Positions 11,145 to 22,108 of a DNA stretch of 64,000 nt are shown here, piece by piece; the first letter of the stretch is position 1; the number at the start of each line of letters is the position of its first letter. Origin of the DNA: Glebionis coronaria (Eukaryota; Streptophyta; Magnoliopsida; Asterales; Asteraceae); NCBI GenBank assembly GCA_025667525.1, contig CM046877.1, positions 260,249,706 through 260,313,705 of the forward strand. The letters run 5' to 3'. The notes beneath the pieces are model-generated. The model was not told the origin of the DNA and did not search any database. It saw only the letters and a list, made by a program, of their open reading frames with translations. The position numbers and the translations under genes are program-made.

Positions 11145-11887
11145 CTTTTCTCTGTCATCCCTCCTAACCTTTATCCTTTTATTGATTCTTAATTTGTCAT
11201 TAGTTAATATAAACCGTAGGTTAAAAAGCCCATACAAGCTTATTCAATAAACCATTTTTGCCAGTTTATATTTTTCTTAAGTTTGTAATTTAGTTTAGGA
11301 TTTTTTGGCATAAAATTTGAATTTTTCTCTTTATTTATTTATTTTTTATCAATTTTTAATTACTCTTTTATAATTAAATAGTTTAAAAATAGAAAAAATA
11401 GTTTTAAAATTTTATAAAAATTGTTTTTAGGTTTTTATTTAGTAATTTGAGGTTTTCATCCATTTAAGTTTTCAAAATAACTTATTTTCGATTTTATTTA
11501 ATTTTTAGGTTTTTCTTTAACTTTAAAAATTAATATTAAATTATTAAATAGTTTTTAGAAATTTTGGTTTCCAAATTATTGATTCTTGTATTTTTCTTTG
11601 GTTAGGATAAAATTTTGGTAATTTTTGGAATACTTTTTCGTTTTGTCGTTTTTTACGTTTTTGCGTTTTTTACGTCTTTGGATAATCTTTAGCGTAATTC
11701 GTCTTTTTCTTTCTCTTCATCCATAAATTTTTAATCACAAATCTTATTAAAATTAAACACACACGTTAAGCCTCCTCGAGAACGAACTCACAAAAAGGGT
11801 CATAAGTGTTTACGTTTTCCTAAACGTACACTTAATACTTACCGCTTTTACACACCTTTTCCTAAAGGTCGTATTTTACCAAAATCA

Positions 11888-13039
11888 TTTTGGGTAATTG
11901 CCACCGGCGGAGGGGACGGAAAATCGTTTTTGTCATTAACTCCTAAAACTCTTTTTGAAATCCTTTTACAAATGTTTTTGATGGGACTAACATTGTTCAA
12001 AGACGTGATAGAATACACATGAGAAAGTGTGGAGTTTTGAGTTGCATTAATGACGAGTTCTTCCTCATTGAAACGAAGAGTGATTTTCCTAGCATGTACA
12101 TCGATAAGTGCTCTCGAAGTATCCCTAAATGATCACATTTATGGGGATTCGAGTCGAGCTTTTGACTCGGTTATCAAAAACAAGGTGCCTCGTGGGGGAG
12201 ACCTATGCTTATTCATGTACATATTATTGCTTTTTAATTAGTTTAATGTGAGGGGATTTGTACCCTTCCAACCTTTGTTTCGTGGTTGTTTGTGCATTGT
12301 GGTTTTTAGATCATGATCTTCACGATTGGAGCCTCTCGTGTTCGTTTTATGGGAGCACTCGATCGTTTGCTTTGGAGACATTTCTCAATATCCAAATGAT
12401 ATATCCTTTTGATGTTCTAACCTTTGGTTTTTAGCACACTTCATAAACGGCTATTAATTTATTGGTTACACCCTTTCCATGCTAGATTAGGCATTCGACT
12501 ACGTCTCTAGTATGGGGGTGTTTGCACCCCTAGACTCGAAACTTTGAGGACAATGTTTAACTTTAGTATGGGGGGTGAATAGATACTTGCCTTGCCAAAC
12601 CTTCACGCTTTCCAAAGTTTATCTTTTTGTTTATCGTTTTGTTGCAAAATAAGGCTAAAAATGGCCAAATTTTAAAATTTTTCTCATGTTTTGTAAGTGT
12701 TTGAAGACACGAATGTAGGTTTTCTGATGGCGAGAATAAGAGTAATTTTTGACTCGACCGTGCGTGTTGAGCACTTAGCTTTGATTCCTTAACTACACAT
12801 TAGGCTAAGTCTCTTAAATGAAGACGAGAAATGATAGGGTTAATTATAAGTTACTATGCTAAACGTAGAGTACTCGTATTCTTTCAAAAACTCATGTTCT
12901 CAATGTTTGCTTATTCTCCCTTCGCTTGTAAATATTTTTTTCTTAATAAATATTGACTTAGCGGTTTAGTTAGGATTGTTGGGTTTCTAGTCTTTTCTAG
13001 TAGCTTCCGTGTAATTAAATTTGAAGACATTAAGGTATC
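11888..13039 (+). mobile_element. Internal B, left part: coding-deleted Athila-like internal region
   Basis: After LTR B comes TTT and a wrecked primer site (TGGGTAATTGCCACCGG) at 11891, then about 220 bases without a match to element A. From about 12120 it joins sequence matching element A just after its coding region. The whole gag-protease gene is therefore deleted. It keeps the post-stop hairpins (12150-12190), the purine tract and GGGGTG/CACCCC hairpin (about 12510-12530), and AAACTTTGAGGACAATGTTT (12539-12558, one base of the stem mutated). Nested element 1 interrupts it after GTATC (13035-13039). Confidence 0.75.
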
Positions 13040-14832
13040 TGATAGGTGTGTAAACACCCATCTTTTCTACCACTTAATTACAATAATAACCAGACCAAAA
13101 CGTGTATTTTATGTCTTTTATGTCGGAATTATGCGTGGTTTGTGTTTTTGTTGTGATTTAGGATGAAAAGGTAAAAAGTGGAGAAAACACGGACATTCAC
13201 GGGGATTTAGGGACTTTTATTGAAGAAAAAGATGAAAGACGAAGTCGAGAAGTCAAGAGTGCAAAAAGAACGGAAGTCCACGACCAATTATGAAGATTTA
13301 TCGAAGAAAAAGTCAAAAGACGGAAGTTTATCAAAAGCTGAAGAATTCAAGTCTATTTTATAGAAGAAATTAAAGACGAGTTCAAAGAAATCCCGAAGCC
13401 AAAAGTCCCTTAAGTCCAAGTTTAAAGAAGATTAGAAGAAAAGGACTAATGACGCAATTAATGAAGATTAATAAAAGGAGGGACTTAAGCTTGCAATTAA
13501 GAGAAAAGGAAAGAGGGGAGGAAGCTTCCTTAATCCTCCCGTATAAACAGTCATTAGGATAGTCATTTCTTTTTTGTTGGCTAAGTGTGACAATTAGCTC
13601 TTCCACCATTTAAATACCTTGTCATTTAATTTCTTGTCAAATTTAAATACCTTGTCTTGCACCTTAAATTCATTTAATTTCAAGTAAGTTTTCATTTAAT
13701 TATTGTCAATCTTTATTTTATCTTGTCAATCTCTTATCTACCTTTCTTAATCTTTGATTTATGTGTTTATGTTTATGTTCATGTTCATGCTTTTATTTTG
13801 ATCCAAATGATTGTTGATTATTGTGGTTAAAGTTGTTAAATTTGTTGTTTTTAATTGTTTGTTGATGTTACTGTTGATTCGTTACTGTTCAGATTAATTG
13901 TTTGTGTTGATTGTGGTTAAACCTGTGTTATCTTTATTGTTACTATATCCCTTGTTCTTTTGGAGTTTGTTTCTGTTTCTGCATTTCCAGGTTCCGAAGC
14001 AAGACAAGAGAAATCCTTCATTCGGAACTCAAAAAGTTCCGAATCAAGGGTTTCATCCGGAACATTCAGAAAGTTCCGGACGAAGGAGAACTTCCGACCC
14101 AAGCATTGTTCATCCGGAACTTTAGAACTTCCGAGTCAAGACCTTCATCCGGAACATTCAAAGTTCCGGATCAAGAGAATTCATTCGGAACTTTAAAAAG
14201 TTCCGGATCAATACTTCCGAACGAAAGTTCCGAACGAACTTCCGGACGAACTTCCGGACGAAAGTTCCGAACGAAAGTTCCGGACGCAGGATAAGTTCCG
14301 AGTCAAGCCATAAGTTCCGAACCAAGCCTGTTTCATTCGGAACTTCAATGTTCCGGATCAAGCTGCTTCATTCGGAAGTCTTGAACTTCCGAATCAAGGG
14401 TTTTGTAAGTCTTTCTTTTCTTCAGTCTTTCTCTTTAATTTTAGTCTTTTATTTTCAAGCCTATTTTTCCCATCTTTTATTTTAGTTGCACTTTAAGTTT
14501 AATTGCCTTAGCTTAATTTTAGTTTTTGCCTTAGTTTAAGTTTTAGTTGCGTTTAAGTTTGCCTTAGATAGATTTAAGTTTACGTCATTTACTTTAGTGC
14601 CTTTTAATTTCAGTCACGCTTTTAAATACCTGCACCTTTACTTTAATTAGACTTAGATTTACTTTAATTGCCCATTTACTTTCATTGTTTCGCACTTTTA
14701 TTTAAAACACTACAACGACACATCTTTGTTCCACCAAAAACAATAGAGTCACATAGAGAGCCTAGATCAATTCGATTAGACACACGACAAAGAACTTTAA
14801 TAATTTTTATACGGGCAAAAATCTAGTTATCA
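13040..14832 (+). repeat. 5' LTR of nested element 1
   Basis: It begins TGATAGGTGTGTAAACACCC, in which GGTGT and ACACC can form a terminal hairpin, and ends TTATCA. A TATA-like TATAAACA lies at 13542-13549; the 3' copy has TATAAATA. A dense block of TTCCGGA/TCCGAAC motifs occupies about 13990-14395. Open frames across that block on both strands are by-products of the repeats. Confidence 0.9.
13990..14395 (+). repeat. TTCCGG-rich direct and inverted repeat block, 5' LTR of nested element 1
   Basis: Irregular units of about 30-36 bases repeat the pattern CATTCGGAAC, a few A/T, then AGTTCCGGATCAAG. Toward the end they become tight alternating AACTTCCGGACGA and AAGTTCCGAACGA units. Several GAANNTTC spacings occur, as in heat-shock elements, but most triplets are broken. 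Confidence 0.8.
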
Positions 14833-14834
14833 AA

Positions 14835-14848
14835 TGGCGCCGCTGCGG
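14835..14848 (+). other. Primer-binding site of nested element 1
   Basis: TGGCGCCGCTGCGG begins two bases after the LTR end. It is a shortened match to the tRNA-Asp complement. Nested element 2 has TGGCGCCGCTGCCGG at the same place, so one C has been lost here. Confidence 0.75.
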
Positions 14849-15090
14849 GCTCTTTTCGTTAAGATTGACGGTTTTCTGTGAGAGACACGTTGCTTTTTGG
14901 GATCCGCTCACTTGTGAACGTTACTTTTCTTGCATAAAAAATTCAAAAAATCATACAAATTAAAAAAAAAATAATAATAATAAAAATCCATAAAAATTAA
15001 AAATTTCAAAACTCCAAAAATATTTTATCTTTATTGTGTATATATATTGTCTTTGCGTTTGGTTTCTTTTTCTTTTGCGTTTTCAGGTGT

Positions 15091-18000
15091 ATGCGTACTA
15101 GATCTTCTAATTATCAAGAGCCCGAGACTCAAGAAGATTTAAGTATGGCAGGTGTTAACAACAATAATCAACTACCGCACCTCAACAATAACAACAATGC
15201 TCTTCCACAGCCCGATCTTCGGACCATGGAGGAACTTTGTCAACCAACAATGTTTGGACGAGGAGGACCGATTGCGCCGATGCAAATCAACGCTCCTGAG
15301 TTTTCGTTGAAGCACCACATGATTCAGCAAGTGCAAACAAACCCATTTAGAGGATTGCCTGATGATGATGCCAACAAACACCTCGACAAGTTCATTACAA
15401 TCACTCAAAGCATGAAGTTGCCTGGGGCCACAATGGATGTTCTTCGCCTACAACTCTTTCCACATACTTTATCGCATCATGCCGAGAAATGGTTTGATCG
15501 TCTCCCGAAGAATTCTATTCACACTTGGGATGACATGACTCAACGCTTTCTATCGCGCTACTTTCCACCATCCATGGTCACAAGCCTTCGCAATCAGATC
15601 AGCGATTTCATGCAAGACCCCGACGAATCTCTTTTTGACGCTTGGGAGAGATATAATGTCTTGATCGATAGATGTCCAAAACACAACATGCTCCCTGTGA
15701 CCTTAATAGATACTTTCTACAACGGTTTGACTTTTCGAGATCGTGATACGATTAATGCAGCCGCCGGTGGCACATTCATGAAAAGGAGACCCGAGGAGTG
15801 TAGAGAGTTAATTGAAAACATGACTACTCATCATAAAAACTGGGATTCCTCTGCCTCTTCTAGGAACAACCCGAGAGTCAATGTTTCCTCAACCTCAGCA
15901 AACCCTGAGATGACCGAACTCACCCGCATGATGGCTGAAATGAGCAAAATTATTACGCTTCTTGTTTCAAACCAACAACAACAACAAGTTAAAGCGGTTG
16001 CTAATCCTTGTGAAACATGTGGCGGTCCTCACTCATACACCGATTGTCCTTCGACACAAGGAAATCCGGAAAATGTGTATGCTGCTTACGGTAATTATTC
16101 ACCAGAAAATTACCAAGCTAGACAAAAAGGGGATCGAAATCTGCTGAGCTACCGTTCCAACAATTACCTTTCACCCGGTTTTTCTCCTCAAAACCAAAAC
16201 CCCACCAACAACTACAATAGAAGCAACCAAATCCCACCTCGTGCTTCTAACCCTTATCAACCACCCACCCAACAACACCCACCCATTAACCCCGATGTTG
16301 ACGCCATCATGAGAACTCAAGGTGAGCAAATCAAGAATCTACAGAGCCAAATAATCAATTTGAAAGGAGATATCTTGAAGCAAGGAAATGACATCCGAAC
16401 CGAGGTTCGTGATAATATTCAATCCTCCTTCAGCACTCAAACGACTGAATTAAAGAATCTGTTGGCTAGTTTCTTGCCCGAAGCTCAACCTTCTTCTTCG
16501 GGTTATCTACCTTCAAACACCGTCACCAATCCGCGAGGTAATGTGAGTGCTATAACTACGCGTAGTGGAATTACCATTGTCGATCCACCTATCCCACCGC
16601 CATCATCTACACCTCCTCCACCACCATGTATCCCTACCCCTCCTACACCTAGTAGTAGTGCACCATTACCGTCTCCGCCTCGTCATGACGATGTATCTCG
16701 GAAGGACCCTTCAACATCACAACCTTCACCAACTACACCTTCACCGTCTCCCTATCAACCCAGAATCCCATACCCTTCTCGCATAGGCAAGACCAACGAG
16801 CTAACCAAGAATGACTGTCAAGTATCGAAGTATGTGGATATGCTATCTAAAATGACCATCAACATTAGCCTTATTGAAGCACTTTGCCACATGCCGAAAT
16901 TTGTCAAAGCATTCAAGGAATTGCTTAGCAAGAAGGAGAAGCTGATTGAACTCGCCAACACACGCTTAAATGAAAACTGCTCTGCAGTTCTTCTTAGAGA
17001 ACTTCTGGAAAAGCTTGGAGATCCCGGTCGTTTTGTGTTGCCTTGCGTGTTCAACAAAACTGAAGAATTTACTGCCCTTGCTGATCTCGGGGCTAGTATT
17101 AATTTGATGCCACTGAGTGTTTGGAAAACACTATCATTGCCCGACCTCATTCCAACAAAGATGACTCTCGAACTTGCAAATCGCACTCTCGCTTACCCCG
17201 TTGGTATAGCCGAAGACGTGTTCATCAAAGTTGGCACATTTACTTTCCCGGTCGATTTTGTCGTAGTTGATTATGAAATGGACCCTCGTATTCCTTTAAT
17301 ACTTGGTCGGCCATTTTTGATAACCGGACGTGCTTTAGTAGATGTGGCCGAAGGTGAGTTAATATTACGAGTCGGGGATGATTCAAAAGTTTTTAAAATG
17401 GGGAAGCTTACAGGCAAATCCTTTGGAGGCCGAGAATCAGTGAATATGATAAATGTGCTCGATGACTTTACCGTCTACGACAATCCTCTATTCGACTCTT
17501 GCATTGATAATCCACTTTTTAATGATGATGTGGATGATTCTCACTCCACTTTGGACGCTTCTCCCATTTATGATTCTCCACCGGTCTTCGATTCTTATGA
17601 TGATGATGATTCTAGCTCAGACTCGGATAATTTTGATTGTATTTCTGAGTATCCCGAGCTGCCCACTTTCGATGATTTCGATGAGGCTGATACTCTCTCG
17701 AGCGATTCTTCACATGATGAAGATCCTCCGCCATCACTCGATCCTACTTTGGACAATTATTCATTTGAGGAAGATTTCTCTGAATTTCTCAACACATACT
17801 TCCCTCATGAGAGTGATGCTCCTCCTTTGGACTTTGAAGATTATCGCCTTGATCCTACTATGGATTTGAAGAGCATTTTGTCCAAGGAGAAGAAACCGGT
17901 CGACACCGAGATCCGTTGCACTTATGATTTGACACCTCTTTGTCCCCCTTCTGAGGACGAGGTTGTGCTTCTTTGCGGATCTTCTTCACACTCGGCTGAG

Positions 18001-18282
18001 CCTGAGTGCTATTTTCCCCTAAAGGAAAAGGTGTTCGACCCTGGTATTGAAATTCTGCAGCCATCTCAGTATCCACCTAATGAAATAAAAGGAAAAATCT
18101 TTGGACATTCTGAAGACATGCTCGCACCTCACTCTACTTGCTTCCACCGTGCTCCATCGCTGCTTAAGGGAACCCTGCCACTTCTTCTTTGGCTTGCCTT
18201 GTTCGCCTTAAGCTCGTGCTTATTGATGGATGAAAACTATGTCTTTGATCCTAGTGGATATGTTTCATGCTACTTCTGTTAA
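15091..18282 (+). CDS. Gag-protease polyprotein with acidic tail, nested element 1
   Basis: This is an intact ORF of 1063 residues from ATG 15091, which follows a TTTTCAG that looks like a splice acceptor. The upstream in-frame extension has no ATG. In order it has a Retrotrans_gag capsid domain (about residues 70-230, with WFDRLPKN, RYFPPSM and DTFYNGL), a zinc knuckle CX2CX3HX4C at 307-319, a Pro/Asn/Gln-rich region with a coiled-coil segment (about 410-470), a Pro/Ser-rich linker, an aspartic protease (DLGASINLMP, Asp 665; LILGRPF near 740), a Ser/Asp-rich tail, FDPG at 982, a hydrophobic helix-like segment at 1029-1045, and FDPS at 1052. It lacks RT, RNase H and integrase. Capsid and protease roles follow from family knowledge; the tail's role is unknown. 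Similar proteins are, from memory, common in Asteraceae. Confidence 0.88.
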   Translation: MRTRSSNYQEPETQEDLSMAGVNNNNQLPHLNNNNNALPQPDLRTMEELCQPTMFGRGGPIAPMQINAPEFSLKHHMIQQVQTNPFRGLPDDDANKHLDKFITITQSMKLPGATMDVLRLQLFPHTLSHHAEKWFDRLPKNSIHTWDDMTQRFLSRYFPPSMVTSLRNQISDFMQDPDESLFDAWERYNVLIDRCPKHNMLPVTLIDTFYNGLTFRDRDTINAAAGGTFMKRRPEECRELIENMTTHHKNWDSSASSRNNPRVNVSSTSANPEMTELTRMMAEMSKIITLLVSNQQQQQVKAVANPCETCGGPHSYTDCPSTQGNPENVYAAYGNYSPENYQARQKGDRNLLSYRSNNYLSPGFSPQNQNPTNNYNRSNQIPPRASNPYQPPTQQHPPINPDVDAIMRTQGEQIKNLQSQIINLKGDILKQGNDIRTEVRDNIQSSFSTQTTELKNLLASFLPEAQPSSSGYLPSNTVTNPRGNVSAITTRSGITIVDPPIPPPSSTPPPPPCIPTPPTPSSSAPLPSPPRHDDVSRKDPSTSQPSPTTPSPSPYQPRIPYPSRIGKTNELTKNDCQVSKYVDMLSKMTINISLIEALCHMPKFVKAFKELLSKKEKLIELANTRLNENCSAVLLRELLEKLGDPGRFVLPCVFNKTEEFTALADLGASINLMPLSVWKTLSLPDLIPTKMTLELANRTLAYPVGIAEDVFIKVGTFTFPVDFVVVDYEMDPRIPLILGRPFLITGRALVDVAEGELILRVGDDSKVFKMGKLTGKSFGGRESVNMINVLDDFTVYDNPLFDSCIDNPLFNDDVDDSHSTLDASPIYDSPPVFDSYDDDDSSSDSDNFDCISEYPELPTFDDFDEADTLSSDSSHDEDPPPSLDPTLDNYSFEEDFSEFLNTYFPHESDAPPLDFEDYRLDPTMDLKSILSKEKKPVDTEIRCTYDLTPLCPPSEDEVVLLCGSSSHSAEPECYFPLKEKVFDPGIEILQPSQYPPNEIKGKIFGHSEDMLAPHSTCFHRAPSLLKGTLPLLLWLALFALSSCLLMDENYVFDPSGYVSCYFC

Positions 18283-20297
18283 TGATCAAGGTCGAGTCAG
18301 GCTAACGACTCGGTTAAAAAAAACCAAGCGCTTCTTGGGAGGCAACCCATGCATCTATCTTTTCGCTTTCTTTACCATAAGTGTAGGGGGGACCCTTTGG
18401 TTTGCTATTTCCTCTCCTCACTTCTTAATCAGGGATTCGAGCTTCAATGATCCACTCTTGATGATTCTTGACGACCCGTGATTCCATGTTCTACTTCTTC
18501 CCGGTTCTATCCTAAACTCTTTTCGATTCACTATTTTATATTTTCTCAATATTCAAATAGGAATCTCTTTAGTTGTCTTTTCCTTAGCAAGATTTAAACA
18601 AAGTGCACAATGTCCTAAGTGTAGGGGAGTTTACTCCCACATGCTTAAACATTGAGGACAATGTTTATCTTAAGTGTAGGGGGGACTTCTATCGAAGTTA
18701 AGTGGTCTTTTCCTTGTATTTGTCCTCATTTTAACCGGAAAATCAATTTTTCGACATTTTTCAAAATTTTTGATCTATTTTGGCCTATTAGTTTTTCCCT
18801 TGTATAGTTATTCTCTTTCCTTATTAGAATAAATGTTTAATAAGTGGTTTTAATTTTCAAACGTTGTGAATCTTTTGACTTAATCCGAGTTTACTCTAGC
18901 TAGTATCCTTAACGTGTTTAAGTCAAGTTTTACTAGGCTTTTATATAGGGAGCTATAAAACGCGAAAGTCTTAACTCTCACGGGTTAAGAACAAGAACTT
19001 TTCGCAAGTTCCTATAATTGTTCCTAGAGAGTCGTTTATCAAGGGAACTTTAAAATGCGATTTCTAAACTTGAAAAAGTCTAAGAATTTGCAAGATCCTA
19101 TAGGCGACTCGAAAACCCAAAACTTTGATTTAATAGGCTAAGTATCCACGAGTCTCATTACTTGAGATTTTAAACTGTGGAGAACGAGAGATGATAGAGC
19201 CAATTATAAGTTCAGTATTCTATTGTGAATTTATGTGAGTTAATTATAAGCCTATTCTCCCATCGCTTGCTAATAAATCTATCTGCTAATAAATAAGGTT
19301 GTACGATTTGAAAAGTTACTTAGCTTCTAGCCCCAGATCGTTTAAAAGTTGCTCGGTATGGATTAGAGTTCATAGCCAAGGCATAACTTACTGAAGCGGG
19401 ATGCGAAGATTGGCGAGTCCGAAAAGGCCCTAACAAGGCATGAGGGCTATATTTTATTGCTAAAGATCCAAAGTGATGTGAACAATCATTTATCGAAAAT
19501 CAATATGAAGGATCGAGACACACGACGTAAAGCAAAACTCCCCAAAAGTCATGGAGAAGTGTATCCGAAAAGACCCTAACAAGGTATGAGGATAAATAGA
19601 TCCAAGTCATAAAAGGAGGCGGATCGTTGCATATCAAAGTCCAAAATAAAGATTGGAGAAAAATGAAGAAGTTGTGGTCCAAGTATGAATCTCTCAAAAC
19701 TTCAAGTGAAGAAATTCCATTATGAAGAGAAGACCATTATTTCATGAACGTCTCTCAAGATTTGAAGTATGAAGTCGCTGCCAAATATCGGTCCGAGAAA
19801 GGTCTCAAATCACGAAACGAGTTATTCCAAGATATGAACTTTATGAGGTCCCGAGAAGCAGTTTTAAAAGATTTGGTCCTTTAGCTAACTATTGATTAAA
19901 TCGTTCACTTTATTTTCAGACTTAATAACTATCTAAATAAGTCAAAAATGCATCCTCGTGATCATTCAAGACAATAATAAAATATAAGAGATACACCTAG
20001 GAATAAGGGAGTCTAAGTGAATAATTGGCCCACATGAGTTCGTGCTAGTGTACTAACTTATAATAACAATGATCTCGTTTTTAAGCTTGGTTTGGAGAAA
20101 GTGAAAACTTGAGGATGATGATTATTCATAACATTTTCAAAACCCAAGGTATGCTTTTGATTTCTTTACTTTTTATGTTTTTAATTTTCTATCTCTTTAA
20201 TAAAGGCCAACGTGGATTGATTATGATGAAAAGTGTAATCTTGCTTTGTAACTAATGCATTGCATGAGGATATTGCAATGGTCAAGTGTAGGGGATT
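18283..20297 (+). other. 3' untranslated region and polypurine tract of nested element 1
   Basis: This 2.0-kb non-coding region carries the post-stop hairpins (CGAGTC 18293-18298 with GACTCG 18307-18312; TGGG 18336-18339 with CCCA 18346-18349). Purine tracts AAGTGTAGGGG lie at 18379, 18617 and 18672. A GGGAGT/ACTCCC hairpin lies at about 18623-18637, and AAACATTGAGGACAATGTTT at 18647-18666. The terminal polypurine tract AAGTGTAGGGGA is at 20284-20295. It is close to identical to 51265-53297 of nested element 2, although their coding regions differ. Confidence 0.8.
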
Positions 20298-22103
20298 TGA
20301 TAGGTGTGTAAACACCCATCTTTTCTACCACTTAATTACAATAATAACCGAACCAAAACGTGTATTTTATGTCTTTTATGTCGGAATTATGCGTGGTTTG
20401 TGTTTTTGTTGTGATTTAGGATGAAAAGGTGAAAAGTGGAGAAAACACGGACATTCACGGGCATTTACGGACTTTTATTGAAGAAAAAGATGAAAGACGA
20501 AGTCGAGAAGTCAAGAGTGCAAAAAGAACGGAAGTCCACGACCAATTCTGAAGATTTATCGAAGAAAAAGTCAAAAGACGGAAGTTTATCAAAAGCCGAA
20601 GAATTCAAGTCTATTTTATTGAAGAACTTAAAGACGAGTTCAAAGAAATCCCGAAGCCAAAAGTCCCTTAAGTCCAAGTTTAAAGAAGATTAGAAGAAAA
20701 GGACTAATGACGCAATTAATGAAGATTAATAAAAGGAGGGACTTAAGCTTGCAATTAAGAGAAAAGGAAAGAGGGGAGGAAGCTTCCTTAATCCTCCCCT
20801 ATAAATAGTCATTAGGATAGTCATTTCTTTTTTGTTGGCTAAGTGTGACAATTAGCTCTTCCACCATTTAAATACCTTGTCATTTAATTTCTTGTCAAAT
20901 TTAAATACCTTGTCTTGCACCTTAAATTCATTTAATTTCAAGTAAGTTTTCATTTAATTATTGTCAATCTTTATTTTATCTTGTCAATCTCTTATCTACC
21001 TTTCTTAATCTTTGATTTATGTGTTTATGTTTATGTTCATGTTCATGCTTTTATTTTGATCCAAATGATTGTTGATTATTGTGGTTAAAGTTGTTAAATT
21101 TCTTGTTTTTAATTGTTTGTTGATGTTACTGTTGATTCGTTACTGTTCAGATTAATTGTTTGTGTTGATTGTGGTTAAATCTGTGTTATCTTTATTGTTA
21201 CTGTATCCCTTGTTCTTCGGGAGTTTGTTTCTGTTTCTGCATTTCCAGGTTCCGAAGCAAGACAAGAGAAATCCTTCATTCGGAACTCAAAAAGTTCCGA
21301 ATCAAGGGTTTCATCCGGAACATTCAGAAAGTTCCGGACGAAGGAGAACTTCCGACCCAAGCATTGTTCATCCGGAACTTTAGAACTTCCGAGTCAAGAC
21401 CTTCATCCGGAACATTCAAAGTTCCGGATCAAGAGAATTCATTCGGAACTTTAAAAAGTTCCGGATCAATACTTCCGAACGAAAGTTCCGAACGAACTTC
21501 CGGACGAAAGTTCCGAACGAACTTCCGGACGAAAGTTCCGGACGAAAGTGCCGGACGAAGGATAAGTTCCGAGTCAAGCCATAAGTTCCGAACCAAGCCT
21601 GTTTCATTCGGAACTTCAAAGTTCCGGATCAAGCTGCTTCATTCGGAAGTCTTGAACTTCCGAATCAAGGGTTCTATAAGTCTTTCTTTTCTTCAGTCTT
21701 TCTTTTTAATTTCAGTCTTTTATTTTCAAGCCTATTTTTCCCATCTTTTATTTTAGTTGCACTTTAATTTTAATTGCCTTAGCTTAATTTTAGTTTTTGC
21801 CTTAGTTTAAGTTTTAGTTGCGTTTAAGTTTGCCGTAGATAGATTTAAGTTTACGTCATTTACTTTAGTGCCTTTTAATTTCAGTCACGCTTTTAAATAC
21901 CTGCACCTTTACTTTAATTAGACTTAGATTTACTTTAATTGCCCATTTACTTTCATTGTTTCGCACTTTTATTCAAAACACTACAACGACACATCTTTGT
22001 TCCACCAAAAACAATAGAGTCACATAGAGAGCCTAGATCAATTCGATTAGACACACGACAAAGAACTTTAATAATTTTTATACGGGCAAAAATTTAGTTA
22101 TCA
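20298..22103 (+). repeat. 3' LTR of nested element 1
   Basis: It starts TGATAGG after the polypurine tract and ends TTATCA before the GTATC duplication. The TATA box TATAAATA is at 20800-20807. The TTCCGG repeat block (about 21248-21665) has a slightly different arrangement of its tight units from the 5' LTR. Confidence 0.9.
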
Positions 22104-22108
22104 GTATC

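Larger units (their letters stand above)
1..11887 (+). mobile_element. Athila-like Ty3/gypsy element A: LTR A, gag-protease internal, LTR B
   Basis: The element runs from a partial left LTR through a tRNA-Asp-type primer site, a broken gag-protease gene and a polypurine tract into LTR B. No reverse transcriptase, RNase H or integrase motif appears in the 5.8-kb internal region, so it is a non-autonomous element that carried only structural and protease functions. The left end lies outside the window. The two LTRs are not the same type: LTR A matches LTRs C and D closely, while LTR B diverges over its middle. The unit is therefore a recombinant rather than one clean insertion. The Athila-like assignment rests on the primer site, very long LTRs, a DLGAS protease and the conserved 3' module. 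Confidence 0.8.
8388..11887 (+). repeat. LTR B, divergent type, 3.5 kb
   Basis: It starts TGATGAGAC after the polypurine tract and ends AATCA before TTT. Both ends match LTRs C and D, but the middle (roughly 8650-11250) differs and lacks the GCTTAT-rich block. A TATA box, TATAAAAGG, lies at 9378-9386, followed by a GAGGTCC context like that in LTRs C and D. A degenerate tRNA-like segment lies at 11074-11144 on the minus strand. From about 11250 onward it is again AT-rich, as in the other LTRs. Confidence 0.8.
13040..22103 (+). mobile_element. Nested element 1: complete gag-protease LTR element (TGATAGG family)
   Basis: A complete 9.06-kb element is flanked by the direct duplication GTATC (13035-13039 and 22104-22108). 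Removing it rejoins internal B exactly as element A reads at 7460-7480. The LTRs (1793 and 1806 bp) differ by only scattered bases and a small change in the repeat block, so the insertion is young relative to its host. The internal region has a tRNA-Asp-type primer site, one long intact ORF (gag, protease, acidic tail), the conserved 3' module and a polypurine tract. No polymerase domains are present, so it relied on another element for reverse transcription and integration. Confidence 0.9.

Noticed and set aside
13898..14361. Overlapping ORFs on both strands in the TTCCGG block (also 21156-21756, 48542-49208, 54090-54392)
   Set aside because: Short repeat units lacking stop triplets leave all frames open. 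Repeat number differs between LTRs of the same element, so these are not conserved genes.
13990..14395. CRISPR-like array
   Set aside because: Units are irregular and partly inverted, spacers are not unique, and the context is a plant LTR.
15034..15090. Upstream extension of the nested element 1 ORF
   Set aside because: It has no ATG and encodes a Phe-rich stretch ending in a pyrimidine tract with CAG, so it is more likely leader or the end of an intron. The start was placed at ATG 15091.
20436..20693. Lys-rich 85-codon ORF in the TGATAGG LTR (also 47720-48082)
   Set aside because: It is low-complexity AAG/GAA-rich sequence upstream of the LTR TATA box; the 5' LTR copy has stops in the same frame.
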